Origin: Durusdinium trenchii
Taxonomy: Eukaryota > Sar > Dinophyceae > Suessiales > Symbiodiniaceae
Direction: 5' to 3'
NCBI GenBank assembly: GCA_963970005.1
Contig: CAXAMN010015125.1
Span: 13,928 to 77,927 of the forward strand
Length of the DNA stretch: 64,000 bases
Shown: positions 52,340 to 62,908 of the stretch, piece after piece
How positions within the stretch are numbered: the first letter of the stretch is position 1
Layout of the letters: each line of letters starts with the position of its first letter
Program-made: the position numbers and the translations under genes
The notes under the pieces: model-generated
Told to the model about the DNA's origin: nothing
Database searches by the model: none
Seen by the model: only the letters and a program-made list of their open reading frames with translations

Positions 52340-52870
52340 TTTCCCCAAACAGTATACTGTTAGGGGTTCTCAATGCTTTAAAGAATGGTCGCCTTGGTGC
52401 TGGATAGTCCCGGCCGGCTTGTCTCCCACTTCCTTTCATTTGTCTCCCAGGCTGGGTGCTTGTGGTCGGGTTCCCGGCTGGCTTGTCTCCCACTTCCTTT
52501 CATTTGTCTCCCGCTTCTTTTCACTTGTCTCCCAGTTCTTTTCATTTGTCTCCCAGGCTCGGTTGTTTCCCACTTCCTCTCATTTGTCTCCCACTTCTTT
52601 TCATTTGTCTCTAGTGGTGTCCGCCCTTTTCCGCTGGCCATGCAGGAATTCTGTTCATTTGTCTCCCAGGTCTGTCACTGCTGGTGTCCGCCATTTTCCG
52701 CTGGCCACGTAACAGTTCTATTGTTCTATTCATTTGTTTCCCAGGTCTGTCACGCTGGTGTCCGCCCTTTTCCGCTGGCCACGTAGCATTTCTAATCGTT
52801 TGTTTCCCAGGTCTGTCACTGCTGGTGTCCGCCCTTTTCCGCTGGCCGTGTAGCATTTCTATTCACGAAA
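52340..52870 (+). repeat. ~64-67 bp tandem array with CCCC-hairpin header
   Basis: The header CCCCAAACAGTATACTGTTA is followed by GTTCTCAATGCTTTAAAGAA, shared with 39480-39540. Units of both types found at 39.5-41.9 kb follow. Confidence 0.9.
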
Positions 52871-52940
52871 GCTAGCATGCTAGCTGAATTCTTCTTTGCT
52901 TTAGCAATTGGTGGTGGGATGAGCTGTGTGCCTTAAAGCT

Positions 52941-52995
52941 TGATATATCACACTAAGGGGGGGGGCCAGGCCCCCCGCCTTAGTGTGATATATCA
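52941..52995. other. 55 nt near-perfect palindrome
   Basis: Left arm TGATATATCACACTAA plus GGGGGGGGGCC, single A at 52968, right arm GGCCCCCCGCC plus TTAGTGTGATATATCA. 27 bp stem with one mismatch and a one-base centre. It would extrude as a cruciform or form a long hairpin. Confidence 0.9.
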
Positions 52996-53104
52996 CGCTA
53001 ACCAGCCCCCCTCCCCTCCCCCCACGGTTCGACTCCCACCTGCGGCACGCCGTGTAGCGGGGGTTGGTTGAACGTGTGAACGTGGTTGGTTGGGTGTAGA
53101 CGGG

Positions 53105-53465
53105 GGCTTGGTGTAAACGGTGCTGCTGCTGCCGCTCTGCTGCTTGCTGCTGCTGTTTGCTGCTGCCGCTGGTTGCCGCTTTTGTAGCTGCTGCTTTGCT
53201 ACTTGTTGCGGCTTGGTGCTGCTGCTGCTGCTGCTGTTGCTGACGACGCCGCTGCTCCTGCTGCTGCTTGCTGCTTGCTGCTTGCTGCTGGTGGTGGTGG
53301 TGGTGCTGCTGCTGCTGCGGGTTGGTGCTGCACTGCTGCTGCGTGGTGCTGCTGGCTGGCTGCTGGTTGGTGGTTGCTGCTGGCTGCTGGCTGCTGGCTG
53401 CTGGCGGTTGCTGTGCTTCTGCAGCTGCTGCTGCTGCTGTTGCTGCTGGCTGCTGCTTGCTGCAT
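53105..53465. repeat. (CTG)n-rich low-complexity sequence
   Basis: Interrupted CTG/TGC runs with GGTGGTGGT. The conceptual products are poly-Gln/Ser (minus) or poly-Leu/Cys (plus) and are not called as genes. Confidence 0.9.
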
Positions 53466-53517
53466 AGGACTTGTACTTCACTGTTACAAGTTCTTTACAC
53501 CTATTTCTAACCTAATG

Positions 53518-53885
53518 CATGCATAAGCGGGGGGTGAATTTACCCCCCAGAGTTGTCATAACCATAAGCCGGCTATTTCCTCAAGACGCTCTATTCCTTA
53601 TAGTGTATGCACAGTCCTTGTGATGCCAGAAATATCCAGAAATGCTTACCCCTCTTTCCGGCGCAAGGCATACATAAGCGGGGGTAAATTTAACCCCTAG
53701 AATTGCAATAACCATAAGCCGGCTATTTCCTCAAGACACTCTATATTCCTTATACCTTTTACCCGTGCTTCTCCTACGCTACGGACGCCCTAGTGTATGT
53801 ACAGTCCGTGTGATGTCAGAAATGCTTACCCCTCTTCTCGACTCAAGGCATACAAAAGCGGGGAGTAAATTTACCCCCCAGATTT
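53518..53885. repeat. ~150-180 bp tandem repeat, each with a G/C-armed hairpin
   Basis: Three units start GCATACATAAGCGGGG-like at about 53518, 53668 and 53847 and share CCATAAGCCGGCTATTTCCT. Each begins with a palindrome: GGGGGGTGAATTTACCCCCC (53529-53548), GGGGTAAATTTAACCCC (about 53681-53697) and GGGGAGTAAATTTACCCCCC (53860-53879). Confidence 0.85.
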
Positions 53886-54099
53886 GCCGATCATGCAGCT
53901 TCGTGCCTGCCAACGTGTTGTTATAATGTACCCTTCCCAGTCGGCGATGTAACGTTTACATCCTTCAGCGCAAAGTATGTACGTAGCAACCTTTCTCCCA
54001 AAACATGTAATCACTATATGCATGCTTTGCCGACTATGTATATAACTAGTACATCCGGTGTGACTCGGCTAGCTTTCGACCTCCTCCCCTGGCCTCAAG

Positions 54100-54930
54100 A
54101 CTTTTGTCTCCCAGGTCTGTCATTGGTGGCGTCCGCCCTTTTCCGTTGGCCATGCAACATTTCTATTCATTTGTCTCCCAGGTCTGTCACTGCCGGTCCG
54201 CCCTTCTCCGCTGGCGATGCAACATTTCTATTCATCATTTGTTTCCCAGGTCTGTCACTTGCGGTGTCCGCCCTTTTCCGCTGGCGATGCAACATTTCTA
54301 TTCATTTGTTTCCCAGGTTTGTCACTGCTGGTGTCCGCCCTTTTCCGCTGGCTTTTCTGCTGGCCATGTAGCATTTCTATTCATTTGTCTGCCACATCTG
54401 TCACTGCTGGTGTCTGCCCTTTTCCGCTGGCCATGTAGCATTTCTATTCATTTGTCTCCCAGGTCTGTCACTGCTGGTGTCCGCCCTTTTCTGCTGGCGA
54501 TGCAACATTTCTATTCGTTTGTCTCCCAGGTCTGACTGGTGGTGTCCGCCCTTTTCCGCTGGCCACGCAGCATGTCTATTCATCTCCCAAGTCTGTCACT
54601 TCTGGTGTCCGCCCTTGTCCGTTGGCCATGCAGCATTTCTATTCATGTGTCTCCCACGCCTGTCGCTGGTGGTGTCCGCCCTTTTCCGCTGGCCATGTAG
54701 CATTTCTATTTATTTGTCTCCCAGGTCTGTCACTGCTGGTGTCAGCCCTTTTCCGCTGGGGATGCAACAGTTCTATTCATTTGTTTTCCAGGTCTGTCAC
54801 TGCTGGTGTCCGCCCTTTTCCGCTGGATGCAGCATTTCTATTCATTTGTTTCCCGGGTCTGTGACTGGTGCTGCCGCCCTTTTCCGCTGGCCATGTAGCA
54901 TTTCTATTATTTGTCTCCCATGTGATTTCT
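54100..54930 (+). repeat. ~67 bp tandem array, about a dozen units
   Basis: Units contain CAGGTCTGTCACTGCTGGTG, TCCGCCCTTTTCCGCTGGCC and CATTTCTATTCATTTGTCTC, as at 41.27-41.92 kb. ORFs up to 174 aa are satellite translations. Confidence 0.9.
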
Positions 54931-54973
54931 TTCTTTTTACTGCGCTGGTGTTTTCTGTCCGCTGGAACAGGTT

Positions 54974-55350
54974 CACCTGTGAAAGGTTCTTGCTCCTTTG
55001 AAAGGGGTGCGTGATTGTCTGCGGGATTGCATTCCTGCCACACTGTGTAACTCTCTCAGCTTTGTTTTCCTTTTCGGGCAAGCGTTGGATGAATGACCGG
55101 ATTGGATTTCGGCGGCGTGGCAGCGATCTCTCTGTTCAGTTGGGACGGAGGGCATACGTCAGGCACCAAAAACCAATTTCATGTCACATCCTTCGCTCCT
55201 CATGCTTTTATTTCTTGTCCTCACGTGGTCAGCTCCCCGCTGATTGAGCAGCATGACCAGCATCATGTTCGCACTTGAAGAATAATTCCCCAAAAGGTTT
55301 GCTGTTGGGGCTTGTCAATTCTTTCTTAAGATGTGTCCGCCCGCTCTGTC
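54974..55350 (+). repeat. Segmental duplicate, copy 2
   Basis: Partner of 40355-40740, followed by the second matched block at about 55365-55440. Both copies lie at the downstream edge of a 67 bp array. Confidence 0.9.
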
Positions 55351-55439
55351 CGCAATCCTTTGTCTCCCAGCTCTGGACGTCGCAAGCTCTAGTTTCGATT
55401 TGAAAAAGCACAAACTGTTTGGGGTCTACGGTGGTGTAA

Positions 55440-57060
55440 TTTCAATGATTTTTGTTTGTCCTTCGCGCGTGATTTTCTAGTTGTTCATGTCGCAAATGAC
55501 TGGCAGAGCCACAGCACGGAGTTTCTTTGTGCGTTGGAATTGGGGCCAAGGCCAACCATTCTGGGTTGAATGTCGTGGTTTAAGTGCGGATGAGAGGCCA
55601 CAATACCCCAAGGCCCACAACCCTGCACCACAGAGAAGCAAAGGCCAGGGTGATGCTCTCAGGGTTGATTGCTCTTCCAGCTAGCAGGCCCACCATGTTC
55701 ACGGGTGACCGGGGAGCAAGTAAATCACTAAATCCATTCTATTCGGATCTTGGCTGGGAAAGGCTCACAACGACAGCAGCAGCAGCAACAACAACAACAA
55801 CAACCATGACCACAACAACTACAGACACAATCACCTGCTGTCCCCTACCGCCTCCCACTGAACACCCTCCGCAGTTGGGCAAAAACCCCTTAAATTGCAT
55901 ATTTCAGTTGTCAGTCGCGACCATTCAACAACATTGATCTAAAGCGCAAATCTGGCATCAAAGCCAATGGAGCAACGACGTCAAGGTATTGCTTTTGGAA
56001 TGACATGCTTCAAAGACTATATGGCACAAACTTTCACACTCAAAAAGCGCCAGGCGTGGGTTTTTCCCAAGTGCAGCAATGATTCGCACAGCAGTTCTGG
56101 CTTCCTTTAGTGTTTCAGCACTTCACGGTTGGATGGAAGCGATTCACATGCTGCGCATCGAAATCACTCTGTCCCACACAAGTCTCTCTAATTTGTTGGC
56201 CTTAGGTCTCTCTAATTTGTTGGCCTTGCATGGGGCCATCTCGCCAAACACATTTAAGAGTGCTTTGTTCCCCAAACAGTGTGGAAACACCAGGGGTTCT
56301 TACGGTAGTAGTTAAGCACCGGTGTCTAATCGAGGTGTTGCGCCGGGGCATCCGGCTAATTCGCTGCCATTTATATACAGTACATTCATGCCTCTCGAAA
56401 TCCTCGAAGTGCATTTCGACTGCGCAGGCTCGCAACATGTGGGTGGCTGGAGCGGGCGATTCGCGACCGCGTTCTCGTTGTGGCGTCGCGTGCATTTTCA
56501 GACACTGTGGTTTTAGTGGCAGGACAGGCGCAAGGGATCGGAGCGGTTTTAGTGGCAGGCGCAGCACTTTGTGAAATTCGAAGCACTCTGTGAACCTCGA
56601 AGTGGTGCAGATTTCGTGGCAGGCACAGCACTTTGTGTTCTCAGACCCTCACTCTCACTCACGCCTTCACCCACTCTCGCTCTCTCAATCTCACTCACAC
56701 TCTCACTCCCTCTCACACACACTCTCACTCTCTCTCTCTCTCTCACACACGCTCACGCTCAGCTCACACTCACTCTCTCACTCACTCACTCACTCACTCA
56801 ATCCCACTCTCACACTCGCTCTCACTCTCTCACTCTCACTCTCACTCAACTCTCACTCTCACACTCACACTCAAACTTTCACTCTCACTCACACTCACAC
56901 TCAGTCACACTCACTCACTCGCAACCACCGCCGCCGTCACCACGATCCCCACCTTCATCACCACCATCACCTCTCTGGACCCCAATGCGTCTAGATCTCT
57001 AGACGTTCTGCTGCTACACCTCTATGCACCTCACAGACACTGTTTGGGGTCTCTTACGGG
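55440..57060. other. Simple repeats and unassigned sequence
   Basis: (CAA)n/(ACA)n at about 55770-55830 and (CTCACT)n/(CACTCT)n at about 56640-56930. GTGGCAGGCNCAGCACTTTGTG is tandemly duplicated near 56515-56635. No gene recognised. Confidence 0.6.
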
Positions 57061-57067
57061 GATAATT

Positions 57068-57445
57068 CTTGGCGGCGGCTGCGCGCCTTGGCCAGCAAAT
57101 CTCTGAACGCCAACACATCAATGTAGTCGCCCTCGCCAGCCACATCACAAGCGTCCGCAATGAATAACAAAATGTATCACAATTGTGTATCCCAATGTTA
57201 CGCATCATGCGCAACACATGAGGAATACTTGGGAGGGCCATCCAGCGCCTTTTTCTTCGGCAAGCCTTCCCACATATCGAGAAGTTCCTCTTCCGCAAGG
57301 TCCTGCAATCACGCCAAGAGCACAAGCCCCGACATGTCTACTCTTCCCATCCGTCCTCAGACGCAAGCATGTCGCTGATCTCGGAGATCTCTTTCAATGA
57401 TTCAAAAGATAGCAAATTGCTCTCGTCACAGGCCTCCCATGATGA
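57068..57445 (-). pseudogene. C-terminal exon remnant, possible EF-hand-like protein
   Basis: Three minus-strand coding blocks run in order: EACDESNLLSFESLKEISEI with SDMLASEDGWEE (57445-57360), DLAEEELLDMWEGLPKKKAL with DGPPKYSSC (about 57305-57220) and ADACDVAGEGDYIDVLAFRD ending LLAKARSRRQELSP at a stop near 57068. An AG precedes the second block; short introns would join them. The D-x-x-G-x-G-D-Y-I-D pattern recalls a degenerate EF-hand loop. Upstream sequence is dispersed repeat (57455-57490), so only the 3' end is present. The possibility of a functional gene cannot be excluded. Confidence 0.4.
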
Positions 57446-57539
57446 ACAAGAAACAAACTAGACGACGGGTGGCCCGAAAGCATTTTCATCGCGTAGGAAG
57501 TCAGAGTGTGAGTTATCTGTGAAGTGTTCAGTGTGAAGA

Positions 57540-58980
57540 GTTAAGTCGAGTGAGTTGAGGTAGTGTCTGGGTCTCTGTGTGCGTGTGTGTATCTATGTCT
57601 GTGTGTGTGTATGAGTCTCTGTCTGTGTGTGTGTCCGAGTAAGTTGAGGCAGTGCGTGGGTCTCTGTGTGTGATGTGTGTGTATGAGTCCCTGTCTGTGT
57701 GTGTGTCTATGTCTGCTGCTGGCGCAGGTCTTCACTGTAGATATAGTGAACGAAGTAGCGCGCAGGCCTCCCAAACCCCGCACCGGCGGCCAAGCGGTGA
57801 CAGCCCAGCTCATCGTCGTGAGCATTTGAGCTGCTGGTAAGGGGAGAAGCAGCGCGCACGCGTCCAGGAAATGTCACTGAAAAAAGCGAGCTGGAATGAA
57901 CACAGAATCCGAGAATTGCTGAGGCAGGTACGCAACAAGTTTGTCGAAGCAGTGACCTGTCAGAGGAGGCGCGTCCATCGATCTACGATCAGAGGTAACG
58001 TTTCTTTCACTCCAGGACACAGCTTTTCTAGGATGTAGTTCACCAACCAGTCTGCTTGTCATTGACTAATTGACTGTCTCAAAGAAAAACATGACAAAGT
58101 AGCATGAGGTGACACACAGCAGGCGTCTCTGTGTGTGTGTGTCTATGTGTGTATCTGCGTCTGTGTCTCTGCACAGGTGAGGGGCTGTAGACGTCCATGT
58201 GTGTGTGTGTCGACCCCTGTTCCTAAGGGTTTTGGTTTCTTGCATACGGCTAAGTAACCACTTGTCCACGTCTTGCAGCTAAGTATTCACAGGCCGGGCA
58301 TTTACGTGCATAGGCACACACACAACCCCCCCTACCCCTGGGCCTCGTTGCTACCCCACCCGCTTTTCGGGCAACAGAAGGAAATCGCACTCAACACACT
58401 TGTGTGTTGGCGCTATATGTACAAAGTTTTGCGACCGGTGGACACCAACGACGCTACTAGGGGCTTCTGGCCTCGCTATCAGGAGCCAGGACCTCCGACC
58501 TTTCTACAAGGTGTAAGGACGCTACTAGGTACTAACTTACAGTCTCTCAACGCAGAAAAAGAGGCAGGGGGCCACAGCTCCTTTCATCAGTCTGTGGCCA
58601 ACGAAGCTACTGATGATCGGAGAGGATATGAACCTGGGACGCCAGGTTCACGTACCTGCTTTTCCTTTTCAACTGTTGACAAGCTGTCTACTCTCGTTTT
58701 CTGGTTCCATGGTCCTTCACGATACTTTCCCCTAAACCTTTTCTTCCCCAGCAAAGGCGCAGCGTGAGCCGCTTGGTCATCGCAGTCAAGGGAAACAGCC
58801 TTTGTTAAAACACCTACAATTGCTTCCGACTTATCGCCATGCTGTTCCACCGCCTTCCTTCCCATCGTGGCAATTGAGTCTAACTGAAAACCAAGTTCGA
58901 AGTGTGTGTCTATGTGTGTATCTGCGTCTGTGTCTCTGCACAGGTGAGGGGCTGTAGACGTCCATGCGCAGACTCTCTCC
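57540..58980. other. TG-rich simple repeats, no gene
   Basis: (TG)n with GTCTCTGTCTGTGTGTGTG at 57560-57720, and a repeated segment GTGTGTCTATGTGTGTATCT followed by GCGTCTGTGTCTCTGCACAG at about 58135-58200 and 58900-58965. Nothing recognisable as coding. Confidence 0.6.
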
Positions 58981-59024
58981 CTGAGTCCGCACCGGTTGCG
59001 CGCGCGCAGGACACGTCGCACTCT

Positions 59025-59935
59025 CGCCTACTTTTCGCGCGCTCGACACGCACGATCTCCGCAGAGGGTTGCGCGCATACCGGCCCAGATCGCAGTCTTG
59101 CCTGCATTTCGCGTACTCGACACGCGCGATCTCCGCAGAGGGTTGCCGGCGTGCAGGGCAAATCGCACTCTCGCCTGCATTTCACGTACTCGACACACGC
59201 GATCTCCGCAGAGGGTTGCGCGCACATGGGACACATCGCACTCTCGGCTGCGTTTCCCACACTCCACACGCGCGATCTCCGCAGAGGGTTGCGCGTGCAT
59301 CGGACAAATCGCGCTCTCGCCTGCCTTTCGCGCGCTCAACACACACGATCTCCGCAGAGGGTTGCCCGCGTACTACGTGACACATCGCACTCTCGCCTGC
59401 ATTTCGCGCACTCGACACGCACGATCTCCGCAGAGGGTTGTCCACGCGCAGAACCAATAGCACTCTCGCCTGCATTTCGCGCACTCGACGCGCGCGATCC
59501 CCGGCAGAGGGTTGCGCGGGCATGTGACAAATCGAACTCTGGCCTGCATTTCGCGCACTTGACACGCACGATCTCCGCAGAGGACCGCACCAATCGCGAT
59601 CACCTGCATTTCGCGTACTCGACGTGCGCGATCTCCGCAGAGGGTTGCGCGCGGACCGCACCAATCGCACTCTCTCGCCTGCATTTCGCGCACTCGACAC
59701 GCGCGATNNNNNNNNNNCCAATCGCACTCTCTCGCCTGCATTTCGCGCACTCGACACGCGCGATCTCCGCAGAGGGTTGCGCGGAAACGGGCCAAATGGC
59801 ACTCTCGCCTGCATTTCGCGCGCTCGACACGCACGATCCCCGCAGAGGGTTGCGCGGGAACGGGTCAAATCGCACTCTCGCCTGCATTTCGCGCACACGA
59901 CACGCGCGATCTCCGCAGAGGGTTGCATTTTCGGT
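59025..59935. repeat. 72 bp satellite array, about 12-13 units
   Basis: Units carry CGATCTCCGCAGAGGGTTGC and CTCTCGCCTGCATTTCGCGC at ~72 bp spacing. It is the same family as the 36.48-37.17 kb arm of the foldback-like structure but without its other arm families. The array ends in a CTTTAAGAGAGAA stretch like that at 37190. Contains an assembly gap. Confidence 0.9.
59708..59717. other. Assembly gap (10 N)
   Basis: Ten N bases inside the 72 bp satellite, with identical repeat on both sides; copy number unknown. Confidence 0.99.
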
Positions 59936-59994
59936 TGACGCTGTTCGTCCCACCCTCCGCCTTTAAGAGAGAATTTATAGAGTGGGGAAATGTT

Positions 59995-60265
59995 TTTTCA
60001 TTAGGACATCTCCCGTGCAAGTTTTCCGTACTCACACTTGCATACTCATTGCATTACTCATTAGGACATCTCCCGCGCAAGTTTTCCATACTCACACTTG
60101 CATTACACTTGCATACTTTTGCACGTGTTCATGTTCATGTTCAAGTGTAAGTGTGGAAGCGCAAGTGCTCAAGTGTACGCGTCGAAATGTCAGTGTTCAA
60201 GTGCAAGTGTGGAAGTGTCAGTGTGTGAGTGTAAGTGTAGAAGTGTCAGTGTTCAAGAGATTTTC
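59995..60265. repeat. CATTAGGACATCTCCC duplicate and AAGTGTAAGTGTGG microrepeat
   Basis: TCATTAGGACATCTCCCGTG with GCAAGTTTTCC is repeated at about 59999 and 60059; then irregular CAAGTGTAAGTGTGGAAGTG units to 60260. The following 60265-60850 shows no gene. Confidence 0.8.
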
Positions 60266-60949
60266 CGGATGAACCCTTCGCAATGCTTTCGGGAAAAATG
60301 CACCCAGTGAATTTGAACTGGGAAGGCAGCTCGAAAGCAAAAGCCTTCATACACAATCCCGCGTGAGCTAGCATAGACATCCATAGCTACTGTGACTGAG
60401 CCATTCGATTAATCCCACGTCAACATTATATTTCTGTAAAACCTTTCACGACCCGCGCGCGCCCAACACCTGTCTGAAGAGCTGAGTGATCTGAACATTC
60501 TCCCTCCCACCGCCAGCTGACCTGAGCAAACTGACCAGCCTGACTGCCCGGTTGCGGATCAACATGCTCAATGCTCAGCTTCTCACGGTGTTGCCAAGCC
60601 TGCTGTGCTACCAAGTGGTTTGTTGTCCTCGACAACGCCTCGACTCAACAGGTCAAAAGTCTACAAGTTTTGCATGGGGCGCAAGAGAAACGCCGTTAAC
60701 CGGTACAAATAATTTAATGTTGAGCAATGAACGACTGACAGTAAATCGAACACGTCGACCACGCACGAGGTATCTCAATATAATGAAACCAAAACAATTC
60801 AACTCAAAGTCGGAGGTTGAAGATCCAGCGCGCAGAATATTAAACATGTGCTGAGTGGAGGCAAACTTGAGAAGTGGGGGGGGCGAACGCGACGGAACAC
60901 TTGGCTCATTCCACCACTACCTGCAAAGAACAGCTCCACGCTCATCAAA

Positions 60950-61140
60950 GTGTTGCGCCTGCCACGCAAAAGCGGCCGAGGCTGCGAGGCGTCCAAGCGC
61001 GCACACGCTCCGCCCATTCCCTCTCAGCGCTGCGCCTGCCACGCCAAAGCCACCGAGGTTTCACAGTGGCCAAGCGCGCGCTCCTCACGCCACGCCAAAG
61101 CCACCGAAGCACCGCAACGTCCAAGCCCAGGCGCAGGCAC
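60950..61140. repeat. GCGCCTGCCACGCCAAAGCC tandem repeat
   Basis: Three diverged ~70 bp units with CACGCCAAAGCCACCGAGG and GTCCAAGCGCGC. ORFs across it to 61270 and the 61314-61796 frame show no recognised domain. Confidence 0.7.
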
Positions 61141-61944
61141 TCATATGCGTGGACGCCTTCCTACCGTATGCATGCGCATGGACTTTTCATGCGCTGCGTC
61201 CAATCTTGGAGAGGCTATCTATGGCGGTCGAGAATGAATGTGACTTCAATGCACGCGCGTCCTTTGAGAAACCTCCGACTATCTTATGAACTTGCGCCTG
61301 CAGCTCATATCGCTTGGTTGAAGACTTTGCGCTCTGCAACATTCGGCTGTCTATCTCAACAACTCAACAACGAATACTCCTACAGGTTTTCTTGCGGGCT
61401 GGCCGCTCCTGGTCTGACTTACTGTCAAATAAGATGGCTGACCAGGGAGCAGCCCAACCGTACAATCTTTTTCTGTCCGCACCGGGTTGGGCCAATGGTT
61501 GTGACTGGAAGCATGAACCACTCGCGCGGTTGAGATGTCCACGTTTGCGCGTGGAAGTGGACCGCTTGACTCTTTGGTGGCATTCGAACCGTCATCTCCA
61601 ACCGTACTTAGAGGTACTGGAATATCGGCCGCTGGACTTGGCGAACAAGATGCAACAGTTGAGCGCACCCCGCTCTTTCGCACGGTCCTGTCCAATCACG
61701 ACGCGGTCTATGTACCTTAAGACTCCAACGCTGCCCTTTGCACAAGTTCCAAGACAAACGACAATGTTTTATGGGAACGTTGTCGTTTACTTCTAAAGCA
61801 TGTCGCATGCTCGCATACATTGTAATGGCACGCAGTGCCATTTCTCACGCCAATGTGTCGTGTGAGTGATAGAGTTGTCCTGATGATATTGGATGTTGCC
61901 TATAAAGCTACACACCAATGGCAAAAAGATGCTTTGCGCTATGT

Positions 61945-62430
61945 ACGGTGGCGTTTTCGTGTCACGGGGTCGTTTTCACGCTACGGTGTTGTTTTTTGGC
62001 ACGGGGTCGTGTTCATACCACGGTGGCGTTTTCGCGCAAACGCGCCGTTTGAGTTAAAGTTGTCCAACATGTGGACGGGTAACGTTGTGAATGTCTTGTG
62101 TAGAACCTATAGGTAGCACACTGCAATGTAACCACTTTGCACTCATGCCGCTTTCGTGTCACTTGGTCGTTTTCACGCTACGGTGGCGTTTTCTTGCCAC
62201 GGGGTCGTTTTCATGATACGGTGGCGTTTTCGCGCCGCAGGGTCGTTTTCATGCTACGGTGGCGTTTTTTACAGCTGAAAACATATTGGGCTGATAACCT
62301 TGTTGTGTGACCTATAGGAGAAAGATACTGCAAAAACACAAGCTTTGCTTTGCATTGGTGGCGTTTTCGTGCCACATGTCGTTTTCGTGATCTAGTGTCG
62401 TTTTTCGCCGTGTCGTGTCGTTTGAACTTC
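61945..62430. repeat. ~38 bp GGTGGCGTTTTCGTGCCAC repeat
   Basis: Alternating GGTGGCGTTTTCGTG and GGGGTCGTTTTCATGCTAC half-units repeat irregularly in two or three blocks, separated by non-repeat DNA with a shared GTTGTG...TGACCTATAGG motif. Confidence 0.8.
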
Positions 62431-62908
62431 TGCTTGCAGCATCTTTATTTGTGGCACACCACATGGGAGGTGTCGCGATGGAGGCTTTTTTCTTTTGCAA
62501 CACAAAGCTGACTTAGCTCAGAAGGTATTCTTCTAGTTTCTGCAGTGTTTGCATCTGTGCCTTGTGCCTCACGATGGAGGTTGAACGCAAACATCTTTCA
62601 TACTAGGGACTTTACACATCACGTGTTAGGCCTCAAATAATGGATTGGAACCTTTACAAAAAGTATGACTCACCAGTTAAAGACCTTTAAGCGTCAACAA
62701 TGTTCTTAAAACAGGTTGCACAGACTTCCAACTTTGTTCCTTAGCTCACCGTCCCTTGAGCGTGTGGCGATGGGCCGGCCATTGCTTTTTCCACAAGGCG
62801 AGGTTGGTCGCCACGCGCTTCAGACCCCTACAGGAACTCAGGCTCCAGGAAATCCTTTGCGTTGAAGGTTTGAAGAAAACATAACAACGCAACAAGTGAG
62901 GTTTCTGT
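62431..62908. other. No gene recognised
   Basis: Short overlapping ORFs. A segment near 62560-62600 (GCCTCACGATGGAGGTTGAA) partly mirrors 63080-63100 (TTCAACCTCCATCGTGACAC), a short inverted repeat downstream of the transposase-like gene. Confidence 0.4.

Noticed and set aside
53120..53480. Poly-Gln/Ser ORF on the minus strand
   Set aside because: CTG-type low-complexity DNA open in several frames on both strands.
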